A DNA stretch of 64,000 nt from Psychrobacter sp. Pi2-1 (GCF_904846645.1 NZ_CAJHBO010000002.1:1-64000); one strand, 5' to 3'; positions 9,304 through 20,112 are shown, counted from the stretch's first letter. Notes: generated by a model from the sequence alone, not told the origin. A program made the numbers and translations.

Positions 9304-10758
9304 TTATTTCTTACGCTTTTTGCGCTGGATAGCGTGAATAGCACGGCCATCTGCAGATAGAGCAGCTTCATGTACTGCTTCTGAAATAGTTGGATGAGCA
9401 AATGTCATCAACTGCAAATCTTCGATGCTAGAGACGAACTCCATCGCGATCATACCTTGATGGACGATATCACCAGCACCAGCAGCGATAGCATGCATAC
9501 CTAATAGACGATCTGTTTTGGCATCAGCGACTACTTTCACAGAACCTTGCGCTTCACTTTGTGCTAATGCACGACCGTTAGCAGCTAAGTTGAAAGAACC
9601 TGTTTTAACTTCATAGCCAGCTTCTTCAGCTTCTTGCTCAGTCAAACCTACCCATGCTATTTCTGGGTGAGTATAAATGACATTGATGATAGTGTCATAG
9701 TTAACTTGAGGTTTTTCACCATGAATACGCTCAACAGCCATCATGCCCTCTTCCATAGCTTTATGCGCAAGCATAGGACCACGGACCAAATCACCGATAG
9801 CATAAACGCCATCAAGATTGGTTTTGCATTGGTCATTGACATCGATAAGGCCACGTTCAGTCAATGTGATACCGCTGTCATCGCCAAGTAGCTTTTCAGA
9901 ATAAGCGCGACGACCAACACAAACGATTAGCTTATCAAAGCTCTCCTCGCTCGACTCGCCTTTGCTTTCGCTAGTGACGACAACTTGGTCACCTTGTACT
10001 TCAGCATTGGTTACTTTGGTATCGACACGGATATCAAGACCTTGCTTCTTCAGCATTTTGCCAGCTTCTTTTGAGATATCTTTGTCAGCAGCAGCTAAGA
10101 AACTAGGGAGTGCTTCATATACGACTACTTCTGCACCTAGACGACGCCATACTGAACCAAGCTCAAGACCGATAACACCAGCACCAATAACGCCTAGACG
10201 CTTAGGTACTTCGGTAAAATCAAGTGCGCCAGTTGAATCAACGATACGGTCACCGTCAGTTTTGGCAACAGGAATCTCGATAGGCACAGAACCGGCCGCA
10301 AGAATGACATTCTTAGCAGTAATCGTCGTTTCGCTTTCGTCTTCTAGAGCAGTAAATTTAACTTTTTTGTCAGCACCTTTACCGTCAACTAAAGTACCCC
10401 AGCCTTGTAACCAGTCAACACCATTGCCTTTCAGCAACGCGGCAACACCACCAGTCAACTGCTTAACAATACCTTCTTTACGCTCTATCATTTTTTCGAT
10501 ATTGATAGCAACGTCACCAGTACTGATACCGTGCTCGTCAAGGTCATGCTTAGTAGCTTCGTAACGATGTGAGCTGTCAAGTAGGGCTTTTGATGGGATA
10601 CAACCAACGTTTAAGCAAGTACCGCCAAGTGCTGGCTCACCTTTATAAACGCGCTTTTCGATACAAGCAACACTCATACCGAGCTGGCCTGCACGAATAG
10701 CTGCTTCGTAACCACCAGGACCGCCGCCGATGACGACTAAATCATAATTGTCTTTCAT
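9304..10758 (-). CDS. lpdA: Dihydrolipoyl dehydrogenase (E3)
   Basis: A 484-residue flavoprotein that reoxidises the lipoyl group of 2-oxoglutarate dehydrogenase and probably other 2-oxoacid complexes. Features in order: FAD motif [10 protein letters not shown], the redox disulfide [13 protein letters not shown], the NAD motif [28 protein letters not shown], and the C-terminal active-site block [13 protein letters not shown]. The tail is very basic (QRKKRKK). Its place between sucB and sucC suggests it is the E3 for this operon. A terminator-like hairpin lies between sucB and this gene. Confidence 0.97.
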   Translation of the reverse strand: MKDNYDLVVIGGGPGGYEAAIRAGQLGMSVACIEKRVYKGEPALGGTCLNVGCIPSKALLDSSHRYEATKHDLDEHGISTGDVAINIEKMIERKEGIVKQLTGGVAALLKGNGVDWLQGWGTLVDGKGADKKVKFTALEDESETTITAKNVILAAGSVPIEIPVAKTDGDRIVDSTGALDFTEVPKRLGVIGAGVIGLELGSVWRRLGAEVVVYEALPSFLAAADKDISKEAGKMLKKQGLDIRVDTKVTNAEVQGDQVVVTSESKGESSEESFDKLIVCVGRRAYSEKLLGDDSGITLTERGLIDVNDQCKTNLDGVYAIGDLVRGPMLAHKAMEEGMMAVERIHGEKPQVNYDTIINVIYTHPEIAWVGLTEQEAEEAGYEVKTGSFNLAANGRALAQSEAQGSVKVVADAKTDRLLGMHAIAAGAGDIVHQGMIAMEFVSSIEDLQLMTFAHPTISEAVHEAALSADGRAIHAIQRKKRKK

Positions 10759-10974
10759 AGTACGTTCCTATTTTTAATTGTATGTGTCATTTAAACTGGT
10801 TGTTATCTCGCTGATAGATCAGCGTGATCTACACTGAATAGTTAATACACTACGTCAGTAAGATAGACTCACTTATCAATAGCAAATCACCATTATTAAA
10901 TTCATTTAAATACAGTTATCAGCGCATCAAGTGATCGCTGATTAATAAAAATCATTATCTATACCAAAGTTAAA

Positions 10975-11006
10975 AAGCTTGTATCAGCGGTTGCCAATAC
11001 AAGCTT
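10975..11006 (-). terminator. Hairpin between sucB and lpdA (attenuator or terminator)
   Basis: On the minus strand AAGCTTGTAT pairs perfectly with ATACAAGCTT, followed by TTTTAAC. The stem lies a few bases after the sucB stop codon. It may reduce transcription into lpdA-sucCD, or shield the 3' end of the sucAB message. Confidence 0.55.
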
Positions 11007-11012
11007 AAAAGC

Positions 11013-12260
11013 TTACAGGTCTAGTAGTAGCATTGCAGGGTCTTCGACCAACTCTTTGATAGTTACCAAGAACTGTACTGCTTCTTTACCATCAATCATA
11101 CGATGGTCATAAGATAGTGCTAGGTACATCATTGGTAAGATTTCAACTTTGCCATCGACTGCCATTGGGCGATCATTGATCGCATGCATACCTAGGATAG
11201 CAGTTTGTGGTGGGTTCAAGATAGGTGTTGACATCAATGAACCAAATACACCACCGTTAGAGATAGTGAACGTACCGCCAGTCATGTCTTCTAGACCAAG
11301 CTTACCTTGTTGTGCTTTACCGCCAAACTCACGGATTTTGCTTTCAACGTCAGCCATGCTCATGCGATCAGTATCACGTAATACTGGAACAACCAAGCCA
11401 CGATCTGAAGATACCGCTACACCGATATCATAAAAACCATGATAAACAATGTCATCACCATCTAGTGAAGCGTTTACTGCTGGGAAGCGTTTTAGCGCTT
11501 CTGTCGCTGCTTTTACGAATAACGACATAAAGCCTAAACGTACGCCATGACGCTTTTCAAACTTCTCTTTGTACTTAGCTCGCATGTCCATCAATGGCTT
11601 CATGTTCACTTCGTTAAACGTCGTCAACATCGCTGTATCTTGTGATGCTGACAGTAGACGCTCAGCGACACGCTTACGAAGACGAGTCATTGGAACACGT
11701 TTTTCAGTACGCTCACCCATTGATTCAGCAACAGGACGGCCGCTATCAGACTTGATGCTGCTGTCTGATTTCAATGTCGGGTTTGCCATATCAGTTTTGG
11801 TTACACGACCACCGCGGCCACTACCTTCAACTTCTTTAGGATCTACGCCTGACTCTTTTGCTGCTTTACGAACTGCTGGGCTTTGATCTTTATGATCAGC
11901 TTCGCCTTTCTTATCTGTTGCTTGAACAGGCTCGCCACCATCAGCAGCTTGTTTAGCTTGAACTGGCGCAGCTGGTTGGTCTGGATCTACTGCTGGCGCT
12001 TCTTCTGCGCTAGCACCAGCACTTGCACCGGCTTCAAACTGAGCGATAAGCTCATCAGACAATACAGTATCGTCAACTTGCTTTACGATTTTGGTCAATA
12101 TACCATCATCAGGTGCTACAACTTCTAACACAACTTTATCAGTTTCAATTTCAGCCAATAGGTCATCACGATTAACTTGTTGACCTTCAGTGACGTGCCA
12201 CTCAACGATTGTGCCATCGGCAACCGATTCTGGAAAAACGGGGGCTTTGATGTCAGCCAT
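11013..12260 (-). CDS. sucB: 2-oxoglutarate dehydrogenase E2, dihydrolipoamide succinyltransferase
   Basis: A 415-residue core component of the 2-oxoglutarate dehydrogenase complex. It has one lipoyl domain (residues 1-75, lipoyl Lys in [11 protein letters not shown]), an Ala/Pro-rich linker (about 78-120), a peripheral subunit-binding domain ([25 protein letters not shown]), and the catalytic domain with the acetyltransferase motif [11 protein letters not shown] near the C-terminus. AAGGAG precedes the start. It lies 157 bp after sucA. Confidence 0.97.
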   Translation of the reverse strand: MADIKAPVFPESVADGTIVEWHVTEGQQVNRDDLLAEIETDKVVLEVVAPDDGILTKIVKQVDDTVLSDELIAQFEAGASAGASAEEAPAVDPDQPAAPVQAKQAADGGEPVQATDKKGEADHKDQSPAVRKAAKESGVDPKEVEGSGRGGRVTKTDMANPTLKSDSSIKSDSGRPVAESMGERTEKRVPMTRLRKRVAERLLSASQDTAMLTTFNEVNMKPLMDMRAKYKEKFEKRHGVRLGFMSLFVKAATEALKRFPAVNASLDGDDIVYHGFYDIGVAVSSDRGLVVPVLRDTDRMSMADVESKIREFGGKAQQGKLGLEDMTGGTFTISNGGVFGSLMSTPILNPPQTAILGMHAINDRPMAVDGKVEILPMMYLALSYDHRMIDGKEAVQFLVTIKELVEDPAMLLLDL

Positions 12261-12417
12261 CGATATACTCCTTAGATTTGGATATTCATACTTATTATTA
12301 AGTCGTGATAGGCAGTCAGTAATCTTCTAATAACTTTACTTATATTTTATTAAAAAACACTGACTGTCATCGCCTGATTCATTTATCTTCTATAATCTTT
12401 GATTAGACAAGGTATTA

Positions 12418-15291
12418 CTAAGCTAATTCATCAACACTTATGCCAAGGCCACCAGCAATGAGTGCTTGCTGTTGTTGAGCATGCAGTTTCGGTGATCCTG
12501 TTGCAGGGGCTGCGCTAGGAGGACGCGCTACTGGCTCCATGACTTTTGCTTTGGTTGGATGCGGTACGACAATACGGAACATATGCGGTGCTAAATAGTA
12601 CCAAGCGCCTTGGTTCAATGGCTCTTCTTGCGTCCATACGATTTCAGTTAGGTTGCTGTATTTTTCGATTTCAGCGATTAAGCGAGTCTCTGGCAATGGA
12701 TACAATTGCTCAATACGAACGATAGCCACATGATCAAGACCTAATGCACGGCGCTGCTCTAACAAATCATAATAAACCTTACCACCACACAGAACCATAC
12801 GGGTCACTTTATCTGCGTTGTGATCGTCCATCTCTGGCAATACCGTCTCAAACTTACCGTTAGCAAGCTCTTCTAGATTAGAAGTCGCTAGCTTATGACG
12901 TAATAAGCTCTTTGGTGACATGACAATCAATGGCTTACGAATAGGACGTACTGCCTGACGACGTAAAGCATGATAAATTTGCGCAGGAGTTGTTGGGGTA
13001 ATGACCTGCATATTGTCTTCAGCACATAACTGTAAGAAACGCTCTAGACGCGCAGATGAATGCTCAGGACCTTGACCTTCAAAGCCATGTGGTAATAACA
13101 TCGTTAAACCACAAACACGCTGCCATTTGGTCTCGCCACTTGAGATGAACTGGTCAATCACAACCTGAGCACCGTTAACGAAATCACCAAACTGTGCTTC
13201 CCAAACGATCAATGCGTTCGGTACAGTGGTCGCGTAACCATACTCAAAGGCTAGTACCGCTTCTTCTGATAACAATGAGTTGTAAGTAGCAAAGCGCGCT
13301 TGATTTTCGCTCAAATGAGACAACGGCACATACATGCTGCCATCATTGACATTGTATATTTCGCTGTGACGATGTGAGAAAGTACCACGGCCTACATCTT
13401 CACCAGTAATACGTACTAATACGCCGTCGTTATCGACCAATGATGCATAAGCTAATGTCTCAGCTGCACCCCAGTTAAGAGGCTCTTCGCCCGTTTGCAT
13501 CGCTAAACGCTGCTCAACGACTTTTTGCACTTGACGTTGTAGCTTATAACCTTCTGGCATTTCAGCCATACGGCGTCCATAGCCTTTAAGCTTTTCGATA
13601 TCAACACTGGTATCCCAGTCATCAACCAAGTCATGACCTAGATAAGGTTTCCAATCTACAAATAACTGTTCGTTAGGCTCTTGAACCAGTGAGCTAACAA
13701 CATAATCACCACGGTCTAATGACTCACGATAGTCATCTTCGTACTGTTTCTCTTCTTCGGCATTCAAGATACCTTCTGCAATAAGCTTTTGCGCATAAAG
13801 AGTACGAGTAGTCGGAAGCTTCTTAATAACAGCGTACATCAATGGCTGAGTTGCAGATGGCTCATCTGCCTCGTTATGGCCATTACGGCGATAGCAGAAC
13901 AAATCAATGATGATGTCTTTATCAAACTTATGACGATAATCTAATGCTAACTGAGCGGCAAATACGACTGCTTCAGGATCATCACCGTTTACATGTAGGA
14001 TAGGAGCATGAACCATTTTAGCGACATCAGTACAATATTCAGTTGAACGAACATCTTCTTGACGACTAGTAGTAAAGCCAACTTGGTTATTGATCACGAT
14101 ATGCACAGTACCGCCAGTGGTATAAGCACGGGTCTGTGACATCTGGAAGGTTTCTTGAACCACACCTTGACCAGCGAAAGCAGCATCACCATGAATCACG
14201 ATAGGTAATACTGAATTACCACCAGTATTGTCTAGTAATGGCTGATCGTTACGACGTACTTGACGGGCACGTACTGAACCTTGTAGTACTGGCGCGACAA
14301 TTTCAAGATGCGATGGGTTAAATGCTAAAGCCAAATGCGCTTCGCCACCTGGTGTCATCACGTTAGATGAAAAACCATTGTGGTATTTAACGTCACCTGA
14401 GCCTTTTTCTGGCTGTACTTTACCATCAAACTCATCAAACAAGTCTGCAGGGTTTTTACCTAAGATGTTGACTAGTAGGTTTAGACGGCCACGGTGAGCC
14501 ATACCAATGACCATTTCTTTTGTGCCATATCCGCCAGCACGTTGAATGATTTCATTGATAGCAGGAATGAAGCTCTCACCACCTTCCAAACCAAAACGCT
14601 TAACACCCGTATATTTACGAGCAAGGTATTTTTCTAGACCTTCAGCAGCCGTTAAGCGCTCAAGAATAGATAAACGTTTTTCTTTATCGAATTTGATATA
14701 GCCTAGATTGGTCTCTAGGTATTCTTCCATCCAGCGTTTTTCGGTACTGGTGGTAACATGCATGTACTCGACACCGATATGGCCACAGTAAACACGTTCC
14801 ATGATTTCAATGATTTCGCGCAATGTCGCTTCATCTTTACCAATAACTAAATCATTGGTTGGGAATACGGTATCGAGATCAGCTTCTGACAAATTATGAT
14901 AAGCAAGCGTCAAATCTTCTACTTCTGCACGTGGATGCAAATTTAAAGGATCAAGCTTGGCACGGCGATGACCGCGACGACGATATGCTGAGATTAATTG
15001 CTGTACGCCCATCTGCTTAGGATCACAGTTAGCAGAGCTGCTAGAGTCGGTATCAGTACTGCTACTCTTATTTGCCGTTTGATTACGAGCAAGTAGTAAG
15101 AACTGATCTTTGATAGCGTTATGCTGAGCATCGTTCTGCGACTTATACTGTTCAAAGTACGTTTGCCAGTCAGTATCAACGCTATTAGGGTCTGTTAGGT
15201 ATTGCTCGTAGAGAGCTTCTATATAGTTGGCGTTATCGGCAGCCAGTTCGGTATGTACTTGGCCAGATTTTTCTTTGGTTATACTATTCAT
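12418..15291 (-). CDS. sucA: 2-oxoglutarate dehydrogenase E1 component
   Basis: A 957-residue thiamine-diphosphate enzyme that decarboxylates 2-oxoglutarate and passes the succinyl group to SucB. Conserved blocks include MGMAHRGRLN, FNPSHLEIV, HGDAAFAGQGVVQE, NNQVGFTT, the ThDP/metal region VNGDDPEAV, YRRNGHNEADEP, and SSARLERFLQL in the pyrimidine-binding half. Length is normal for the family. A 913-bp gene-free stretch separates it from sdhB, so it probably has its own promoter there. Confidence 0.97.
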   Translation of the reverse strand: MNSITKEKSGQVHTELAADNANYIEALYEQYLTDPNSVDTDWQTYFEQYKSQNDAQHNAIKDQFLLLARNQTANKSSSTDTDSSSSANCDPKQMGVQQLISAYRRRGHRRAKLDPLNLHPRAEVEDLTLAYHNLSEADLDTVFPTNDLVIGKDEATLREIIEIMERVYCGHIGVEYMHVTTSTEKRWMEEYLETNLGYIKFDKEKRLSILERLTAAEGLEKYLARKYTGVKRFGLEGGESFIPAINEIIQRAGGYGTKEMVIGMAHRGRLNLLVNILGKNPADLFDEFDGKVQPEKGSGDVKYHNGFSSNVMTPGGEAHLALAFNPSHLEIVAPVLQGSVRARQVRRNDQPLLDNTGGNSVLPIVIHGDAAFAGQGVVQETFQMSQTRAYTTGGTVHIVINNQVGFTTSRQEDVRSTEYCTDVAKMVHAPILHVNGDDPEAVVFAAQLALDYRHKFDKDIIIDLFCYRRNGHNEADEPSATQPLMYAVIKKLPTTRTLYAQKLIAEGILNAEEEKQYEDDYRESLDRGDYVVSSLVQEPNEQLFVDWKPYLGHDLVDDWDTSVDIEKLKGYGRRMAEMPEGYKLQRQVQKVVEQRLAMQTGEEPLNWGAAETLAYASLVDNDGVLVRITGEDVGRGTFSHRHSEIYNVNDGSMYVPLSHLSENQARFATYNSLLSEEAVLAFEYGYATTVPNALIVWEAQFGDFVNGAQVVIDQFISSGETKWQRVCGLTMLLPHGFEGQGPEHSSARLERFLQLCAEDNMQVITPTTPAQIYHALRRQAVRPIRKPLIVMSPKSLLRHKLATSNLEELANGKFETVLPEMDDHNADKVTRMVLCGGKVYYDLLEQRRALGLDHVAIVRIEQLYPLPETRLIAEIEKYSNLTEIVWTQEEPLNQGAWYYLAPHMFRIVVPHPTKAKVMEPVARPPSAAPATGSPKLHAQQQQALIAGGLGISVDELA

Positions 15292-16138
15292 AATAATCGT
15301 CTATTTGATAGATAAATGAATGGAATCGTGCTTATTATTGTGTCAGTCGTTGTATGCTCAGGTAGTTAGACAATGTGTCATATCCTGTTAAATACTATTC
15401 GATAAAACACTTTTATCCCTAAGTATTGCCATCACCATAGAATATTGCTGTCATTGTCTACAAGAGCAAGTGATGCTAAATAGTGGTAACAAGTCTTATT
15501 GCAATACCCGTCTAAAAATAAAACTATTTGTGAACGCTCAGTTTTCTTATCTAGCTCGTTTCACAACATTAATTTATATATACTTCTTTGAGTCATAACC
15601 AATCCATTAATGATAAGCTATTAATAGATAATTATATTTTCAGCTAACCTATAAACTGGTTATTGATGCTGAATTACTCTAGATTTGCTGATAAATCTTG
15701 CCTTTTCAGACAGACATACATTGCTGTATAGATTATCATGCCCATTTTTTGCGACATAGTTTGTTTGTTCAATACTAGGTATTTATGTAATGAATATCTA
15801 TCATCAATTATAAACGCATAATCATTGTGCGCATAGTATTTTAGCCCGATAATGTCATAATGTGTTCAAACGACACATACTAAGCGCTAAAAAAGACGCT
15901 TTGATCATCTCATTGAATGCCAAATACAATTATACCAAAATTCGACTATGTCTATATTCGATTATATAGGGTGATTGTCTATATATTATTTCTTCTTACA
16001 TACGACCAACGTATTGACCATACAGTTTTACTCTTAAATCATTTAATACTTATTTTTCAATAGCCTAAATTCATCATATTTTTAAATGACAAGTTAGCTA
16101 TAAAAGTAGTAAACCTATATATCAGCTTTTTAACTAAC
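15292..16138. other. Long AT-rich intergenic region before sucA
   Basis: About 850 bases with no supported gene on either strand. It is AT-rich and lies upstream of sucA, so it should hold the sucA promoter and any control sites, but no operator or RNA structure stood out. It begins, on the sdhB side, just after the sdhB terminator. Confidence 0.5.
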
Positions 16139-16170
16139 AAAAACACCACCTAATGAATAGGTGGTGTTTT
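16139..16170 (-). terminator. Terminator after sdhB
   Basis: AAACACCACCTA pairs perfectly with TAGGTGGTGTTT over a 5-nt loop, followed on the minus strand by TTG. This strong stem should separate the sdhCDAB message from sucA. Confidence 0.88.
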
Positions 16171-16204
16171 TCGTATAGTAACTATAAATATCAATTACTT
16201 ATGC

Positions 16205-16915
16205 TTAACCAGCTTGATCAATCAACATATTACGTAGATGACCGATCGCTTTGGTTGGATTCAATCCTTTTGGACAAACTGATACACAGTTCATGATACC
16301 GCGGCAACGGAACAAGCTAAACGGATCGTCTAAGCGAGCTAAACGTGCTTGAGTATCACCGTCACGGCTATCAGCAACGAAGCGATAAGCATGCAGTAAC
16401 GCTGATGGACCTAGGAACTTATCAGGGTTCCACCAGAAAGATGGGCAACTGGTTGAACAGCAAGCACATAGGATACATTCGTATAGACCGTTCAGTTTTT
16501 CACGCTGTTCAGGCGACTGTAAACGCTCTGTTGGCGGTGCTGGCTGATCATTGATTAAGTACGGATGCACTTTTTCATACTGCTCATAGAACTGGTTCAT
16601 ATCAACAACCAAGTCACGAACCACTGGCAAACCAGGTAGCGGACGAACCGTTACTTTTTCTGGTAGCGTGTTCATGTTGATTAGACATGCTAAACCGTTC
16701 TTACCATTAATGTTCATGCCGTCAGAGCCACAAATACCTTCACGGCAAGAGCGACGGAAAGTAAGCGTTTCGTCTTCTTTCTTTAGGCGTAATAATACGT
16801 CAAGCAACATACGATCTGAATCAAGTAGCTCAATCGTATAAGTTTGCATGCGTGGCGCTGCGTCCAGATCAGGATCGTAGCGATAGATTTCGATGGTGCG
16901 AGTACCTCGGCTCAT
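16205..16915 (-). CDS. sdhB: Succinate dehydrogenase iron-sulfur subunit
   Basis: A 236-residue subunit that carries electrons from SdhA to quinone. The [2Fe-2S] ligands lie in CREGICGSDGMNINGKNGLAC (written here by its cysteine pattern). The [4Fe-4S] and [3Fe-4S] ligands lie in CILCACCSTSC and CRGIMNCVSVCPKGLNP. I start it at 16915 (MSRGTRTIEIYRYDPD) because GGAG sits 9 bases upstream and homology begins there. The frame is open further, to 16966. It lies 223 bp from sdhA. Confidence 0.96.
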   Translation of the reverse strand: MSRGTRTIEIYRYDPDLDAAPRMQTYTIELLDSDRMLLDVLLRLKKEDETLTFRRSCREGICGSDGMNINGKNGLACLINMNTLPEKVTVRPLPGLPVVRDLVVDMNQFYEQYEKVHPYLINDQPAPPTERLQSPEQREKLNGLYECILCACCSTSCPSFWWNPDKFLGPSALLHAYRFVADSRDGDTQARLARLDDPFSLFRCRGIMNCVSVCPKGLNPTKAIGHLRNMLIDQAG

Positions 16916-17138
16916 AATGCTAAACTCCACACGTAGGTGATGGCGGGCATACAAAGATTGCAACATATTTGCGTTAGCTATTAATCAGTACTGATAACCG
17001 ATATCGAATACTAATTAATAGCGTAGTAACGCTGGCATGAGCATGTAGCTGGCGGTCACCTTTTTAATAAATTAATAAGGGATAAAACGTTAACACTGCT
17101 GTTATCTATCAACTATATTTAAAGCATGCAGTCTAGGA

Positions 17139-18989
17139 TTAGTAGACGCGGACTTTTGGTTCGATATAATCAACAGTTAATGGCACTTTACGTACTGGCT
17201 TATAAATGATGCGATTGCCTTCAGAGTACCATAAAGTATGCTTCATCCAATCGTGGTCATTACGGCCGTTAGGTGCGTAATCATCATCTTCTGGACGATC
17301 ATAGTCAGATACACTGTGTGCGCCGCGGCTTTCATGACGCTTCGCTGCAGATATCATTGTCGCTTTCGCTACTTCATACAAGTTAGCAACTTCGAATGCT
17401 TCAATACGCGCTGTGTTGAACACTTGTGATTTATCGCCAAGATGGATCTTGTCGATTTTTTCACCTAGCGCTAAAATCTTCTCAACGCCTTCGTCCATCA
17501 TCGCTTGCGTACGGAATACACTAGCGTGTTTTTGCATCGTAGCACGAATCTCATCAGCCACGTCTTGAGCATTGTAGCCTTCAGTAGACTGTTGCAGTTT
17601 GTCTAAACGCTTCACTGTAAAATCAAGTACGCGTGGATCAAGTGGTTTATAGTTATGATCAGCATGATGGAACTCATCAACAATATGCTTACCAGCTGCA
17701 CGGCCAAATACCAATAGATCTAGTAGAGAGTTCGTACCTAGACGGTTAGCACCATGTACACTTACACAAGCACACTCACCGATTGCATAAAGACCTTTAA
17801 CGACGTTGCCTTTAGCATATAAGCCGTCTTCATCAGTACCTGCATCTAGATCCGGTACAATCACTTGACCATGAATAGTGGTTGGAATACCGCCCATCAT
17901 GTAGTGAATGGTTGGGATTACTGGAATTGGCTCTTTAGTGATGTCAACGTTAGCGAAGTTTTTACCGATCTCAAATACTGATGGTAGACGTTTCATGATG
18001 GTTTCAACACCTAGATGCGTCATATCCATTACGATATGGTCAGCATTAGGACCACAACCACGACCTTCTTTGATTTCTTGGTCCATTGAGCGCGATACAA
18101 GATCACGTGGTGCCAAGTCTTTCACAGTTGGTGCATAACGCTCCATGAACGCTTCGCCATCTTTGTTACGCAAGATAGCACCTTCACCGCGGCAACCTTC
18201 AGTCAATAGTACACCTGCACCATGAACACCAGTTGGGTGGAACTGCCAGAACTCCATGTCTTGCAATGGAATACCAGCACGGACTGCCATGCCAATACCG
18301 TCACCGGTATTGATATAAGCATTGGTAGAAGCTGCGAAAATACGACCAGCACCACCTGTCGCTAGGACAGTAATTGGTGATTGGAATACTGCAATCGTAC
18401 CCGTTTCTTGCTCAAGCGCGACGACACCGTTGATGTTACCAGCTTCGTCTTTGATCAAGTCAAGGGCGATCCACTCGATAAAGAACTCAGTACCCTGCTC
18501 TAGGTTTTTCTGATATAGCGTATGTAGTAATGCGTGACCTGTACGGTCAGCAGCGGCACAAGCACGTTGTACTGCTTTTTCGCCATAGTTGGATGTGTGA
18601 CCACCGAACGGACGCTGATAAATAGTACCGTCTTCGTTACGGTCAAACGGCATGCCCATGTGCTCAAGCTCATAGACTACTTTTGGCGCTTCACGACACA
18701 TATATTCGATAGCGTCTTGGTCACCTAACCAATCTGATCCTTTAACGGTATCATAGAAGTGGAAGTGCCAGTTGTCATTGCTCATATTACCCAAACTTGC
18801 ACCGATACCACCCTGAGCGGCAACCGTGTGCGAACGCGTTGGGAATACTTTGGTAAGGACTGCAACCTTCATGCCCGCTTCCGCTAAATGCAATGAAGCA
18901 CGCATACCTGAGCCGCCGCCACCAACGATAACTGCATCGTAGTTTAGGGTCTTGATATTACTAATGGTATTGTCTTGTCTAGTTGCCAT
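17139..18989 (-). CDS. sdhA: Succinate dehydrogenase flavoprotein subunit
   Basis: A 616-residue FAD-binding catalytic subunit that oxidises succinate to fumarate at the inner face of the membrane. It shows the dinucleotide motif VVGGGGSGMRASLHLA, the FAD-linking histidine in RSHTVAAQGGIGASLG, the active-site region HPTGVHGAGVLLTEGCRGEG, and the C-terminal GTNSLLDLLVFGRAAG. The start at 18989 (MATRQDN) is preferred because AGGAAA lies just upstream. The frame is open to 19046. It lies 329 bp from sdhD, unusually far for this operon. Confidence 0.96.
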   Translation of the reverse strand: MATRQDNTISNIKTLNYDAVIVGGGGSGMRASLHLAEAGMKVAVLTKVFPTRSHTVAAQGGIGASLGNMSNDNWHFHFYDTVKGSDWLGDQDAIEYMCREAPKVVYELEHMGMPFDRNEDGTIYQRPFGGHTSNYGEKAVQRACAAADRTGHALLHTLYQKNLEQGTEFFIEWIALDLIKDEAGNINGVVALEQETGTIAVFQSPITVLATGGAGRIFAASTNAYINTGDGIGMAVRAGIPLQDMEFWQFHPTGVHGAGVLLTEGCRGEGAILRNKDGEAFMERYAPTVKDLAPRDLVSRSMDQEIKEGRGCGPNADHIVMDMTHLGVETIMKRLPSVFEIGKNFANVDITKEPIPVIPTIHYMMGGIPTTIHGQVIVPDLDAGTDEDGLYAKGNVVKGLYAIGECACVSVHGANRLGTNSLLDLLVFGRAAGKHIVDEFHHADHNYKPLDPRVLDFTVKRLDKLQQSTEGYNAQDVADEIRATMQKHASVFRTQAMMDEGVEKILALGEKIDKIHLGDKSQVFNTARIEAFEVANLYEVAKATMISAAKRHESRGAHSVSDYDRPEDDDYAPNGRNDHDWMKHTLWYSEGNRIIYKPVRKVPLTVDYIEPKVRVY

Positions 18990-19318
18990 TACGGTTTTCC
19001 TAATGCCTGTTAATGCGTAAAAGTAAATCAAAGACTTTTGAGACATCTCTATTACAGCTATAAAGGCTTACTATTTGGCCATCTCTACGCTTATAAAATA
19101 AAGAGTCTTAATAGTCGTTAACCACTTAATTTGCATATCTATCGTTATACTGAACTAAGCCTACTCAACTATAATCAGATTAGCTGATCAGTAATGCTAG
19201 TCCAATGCTATGACTATTCTTGGCTATCGACGGATGACTCTAAAATACTTTGCCAACTAATGTAGCAGCTAGATACATCCGTCGTTATATATAGATATCA
19301 GAGCTTTTTATGAGATGG
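18990..19318. other. sdhD-sdhA intergenic stretch
   Basis: About 330 bases inside the sdh operon without a supported gene. It holds the inverted repeat at 19228-19284. Nothing else was recognised. Confidence 0.5.
19228..19284. repeat. Inverted repeat in the sdhD-sdhA gap
   Basis: CGACGGATG (19228-19236) and CATCCGTCG (19276-19284) are a perfect 9-bp inverted repeat around 39 bases. In RNA this would form a long-loop hairpin between sdhD and sdhA. There is no T-run, so processing or stability is a better guess than termination. Confidence 0.5.
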
Positions 19319-19726
19319 TTAAACGGCAGCGATACCGAAACCGTTACCCCAAAAAATCATGATGCCCCAAAATAGAAATACTAGAATAGCGATAATCATC
19401 AAAGTCTGTAATACCAAACGTAGTCTTGGCGCACTTTCACCCATCTTGCCAGATGTAATATAGTCAGTAAATACTGTCCACATCCCGACCCAAGCATGAC
19501 CAGCTAATGCAAGTACTGCAACCAAGCTGAATAGACGCATTGGTAGGCTGGTCATAAATGATGACCATTCAACAAAAGTGACATCGCCATGGGTCAAAAA
19601 GAAGCCCAGCAATACCACACTATAAACGGCTAAAACAACAGCACTAATACGCTGGACAATCCAATCACGTGAGCCTGAACCTGTCAGACCAGTAGCACTT
19701 TTGATTCCTGAATCATTTTTTCTCAT
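19319..19726 (-). CDS. sdhD: Succinate dehydrogenase membrane anchor subunit
   Basis: A 135-residue hydrophobic protein with three predicted membrane helices (around VVLAVYSVVLLGFFL, LFSLVAVLALAGHAWVGMW and TLMIIAILVFLFWGIMIFW). It anchors SdhAB and helps bind heme b and ubiquinone. GHAWVGMWTVFTDY carries the usual heme and quinone region. The ATG at 19726 overlaps the sdhC stop (TAATGA), so translation is probably coupled. The frame is also open upstream to 19741. Confidence 0.9.
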   Translation of the reverse strand: MRKNDSGIKSATGLTGSGSRDWIVQRISAVVLAVYSVVLLGFFLTHGDVTFVEWSSFMTSLPMRLFSLVAVLALAGHAWVGMWTVFTDYITSGKMGESAPRLRLVLQTLMIIAILVFLFWGIMIFWGNGFGIAAV

Positions 19727-20112
19727 TAGAACATCACCCATACAAATGACGCGACAACTAAAATCGCTGCAATCACAAAACTGACCATAGAGGCAGTGCG
19801 GCCAGATTTTAGCTCTTCGTTCATGCCCATATCAGCAAATAAATGTTTGATACCCATTACAAAATGATATGCAATGGCGGCAACAAATATCCATGCTAAA
19901 AAGCGCACAAGTACATTGTCAAATACGGTCGCAAAACTCTCAGGCGATGCCAATGAGTTCTGTAATATCCATAACATGACAGGAATCAATAAAAATAAAA
20001 TAATGCCAGAGATACGATGCAAGATAGAGGCGATCGCGATCGGTGAGCGATTAACGCTAATCACTTGGCTTAAAGGCAGATCAATAGGTCGGTTGCTTTT
20101 CACAGCGGGCAT
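19726..20112 (-). CDS. sdhC: Succinate dehydrogenase cytochrome b556 subunit
   Basis: A 128-residue membrane anchor with three helices. The N-terminal RPIDLPLSQV, the quinone-site block SPIAIASILHRISG and the heme region AYHFVMGIKHLFAD are typical of SdhC. The ATG at 20112 has AAAGG directly against it. A GTG at 20103 (then KSNRPIDLP) sits 9 bases from the same AAAGG and may be the true start. It is the first gene of sdhCDAB and is divergent from gltA across about 1 kb. Confidence 0.92.
   Translation of the reverse strand: MPAVKSNRPIDLPLSQVISVNRSPIAIASILHRISGIILFLLIPVMLWILQNSLASPESFATVFDNVLVRFLAWIFVAAIAYHFVMGIKHLFADMGMNEELKSGRTASMVSFVIAAILVVASFVWVMF

Noticed and set aside
9962..10564. A 200-residue plus-strand frame opposite lpdA
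   Set aside because: It is the antisense shadow of lpdA, with Ser/Thr/Pro-rich composition typical of reverse-complement reading.
14994..15179. A 61-residue frame inside sucA
   Set aside because: It overlaps sucA on the same strand in another frame, with no ribosome site and no family resemblance.
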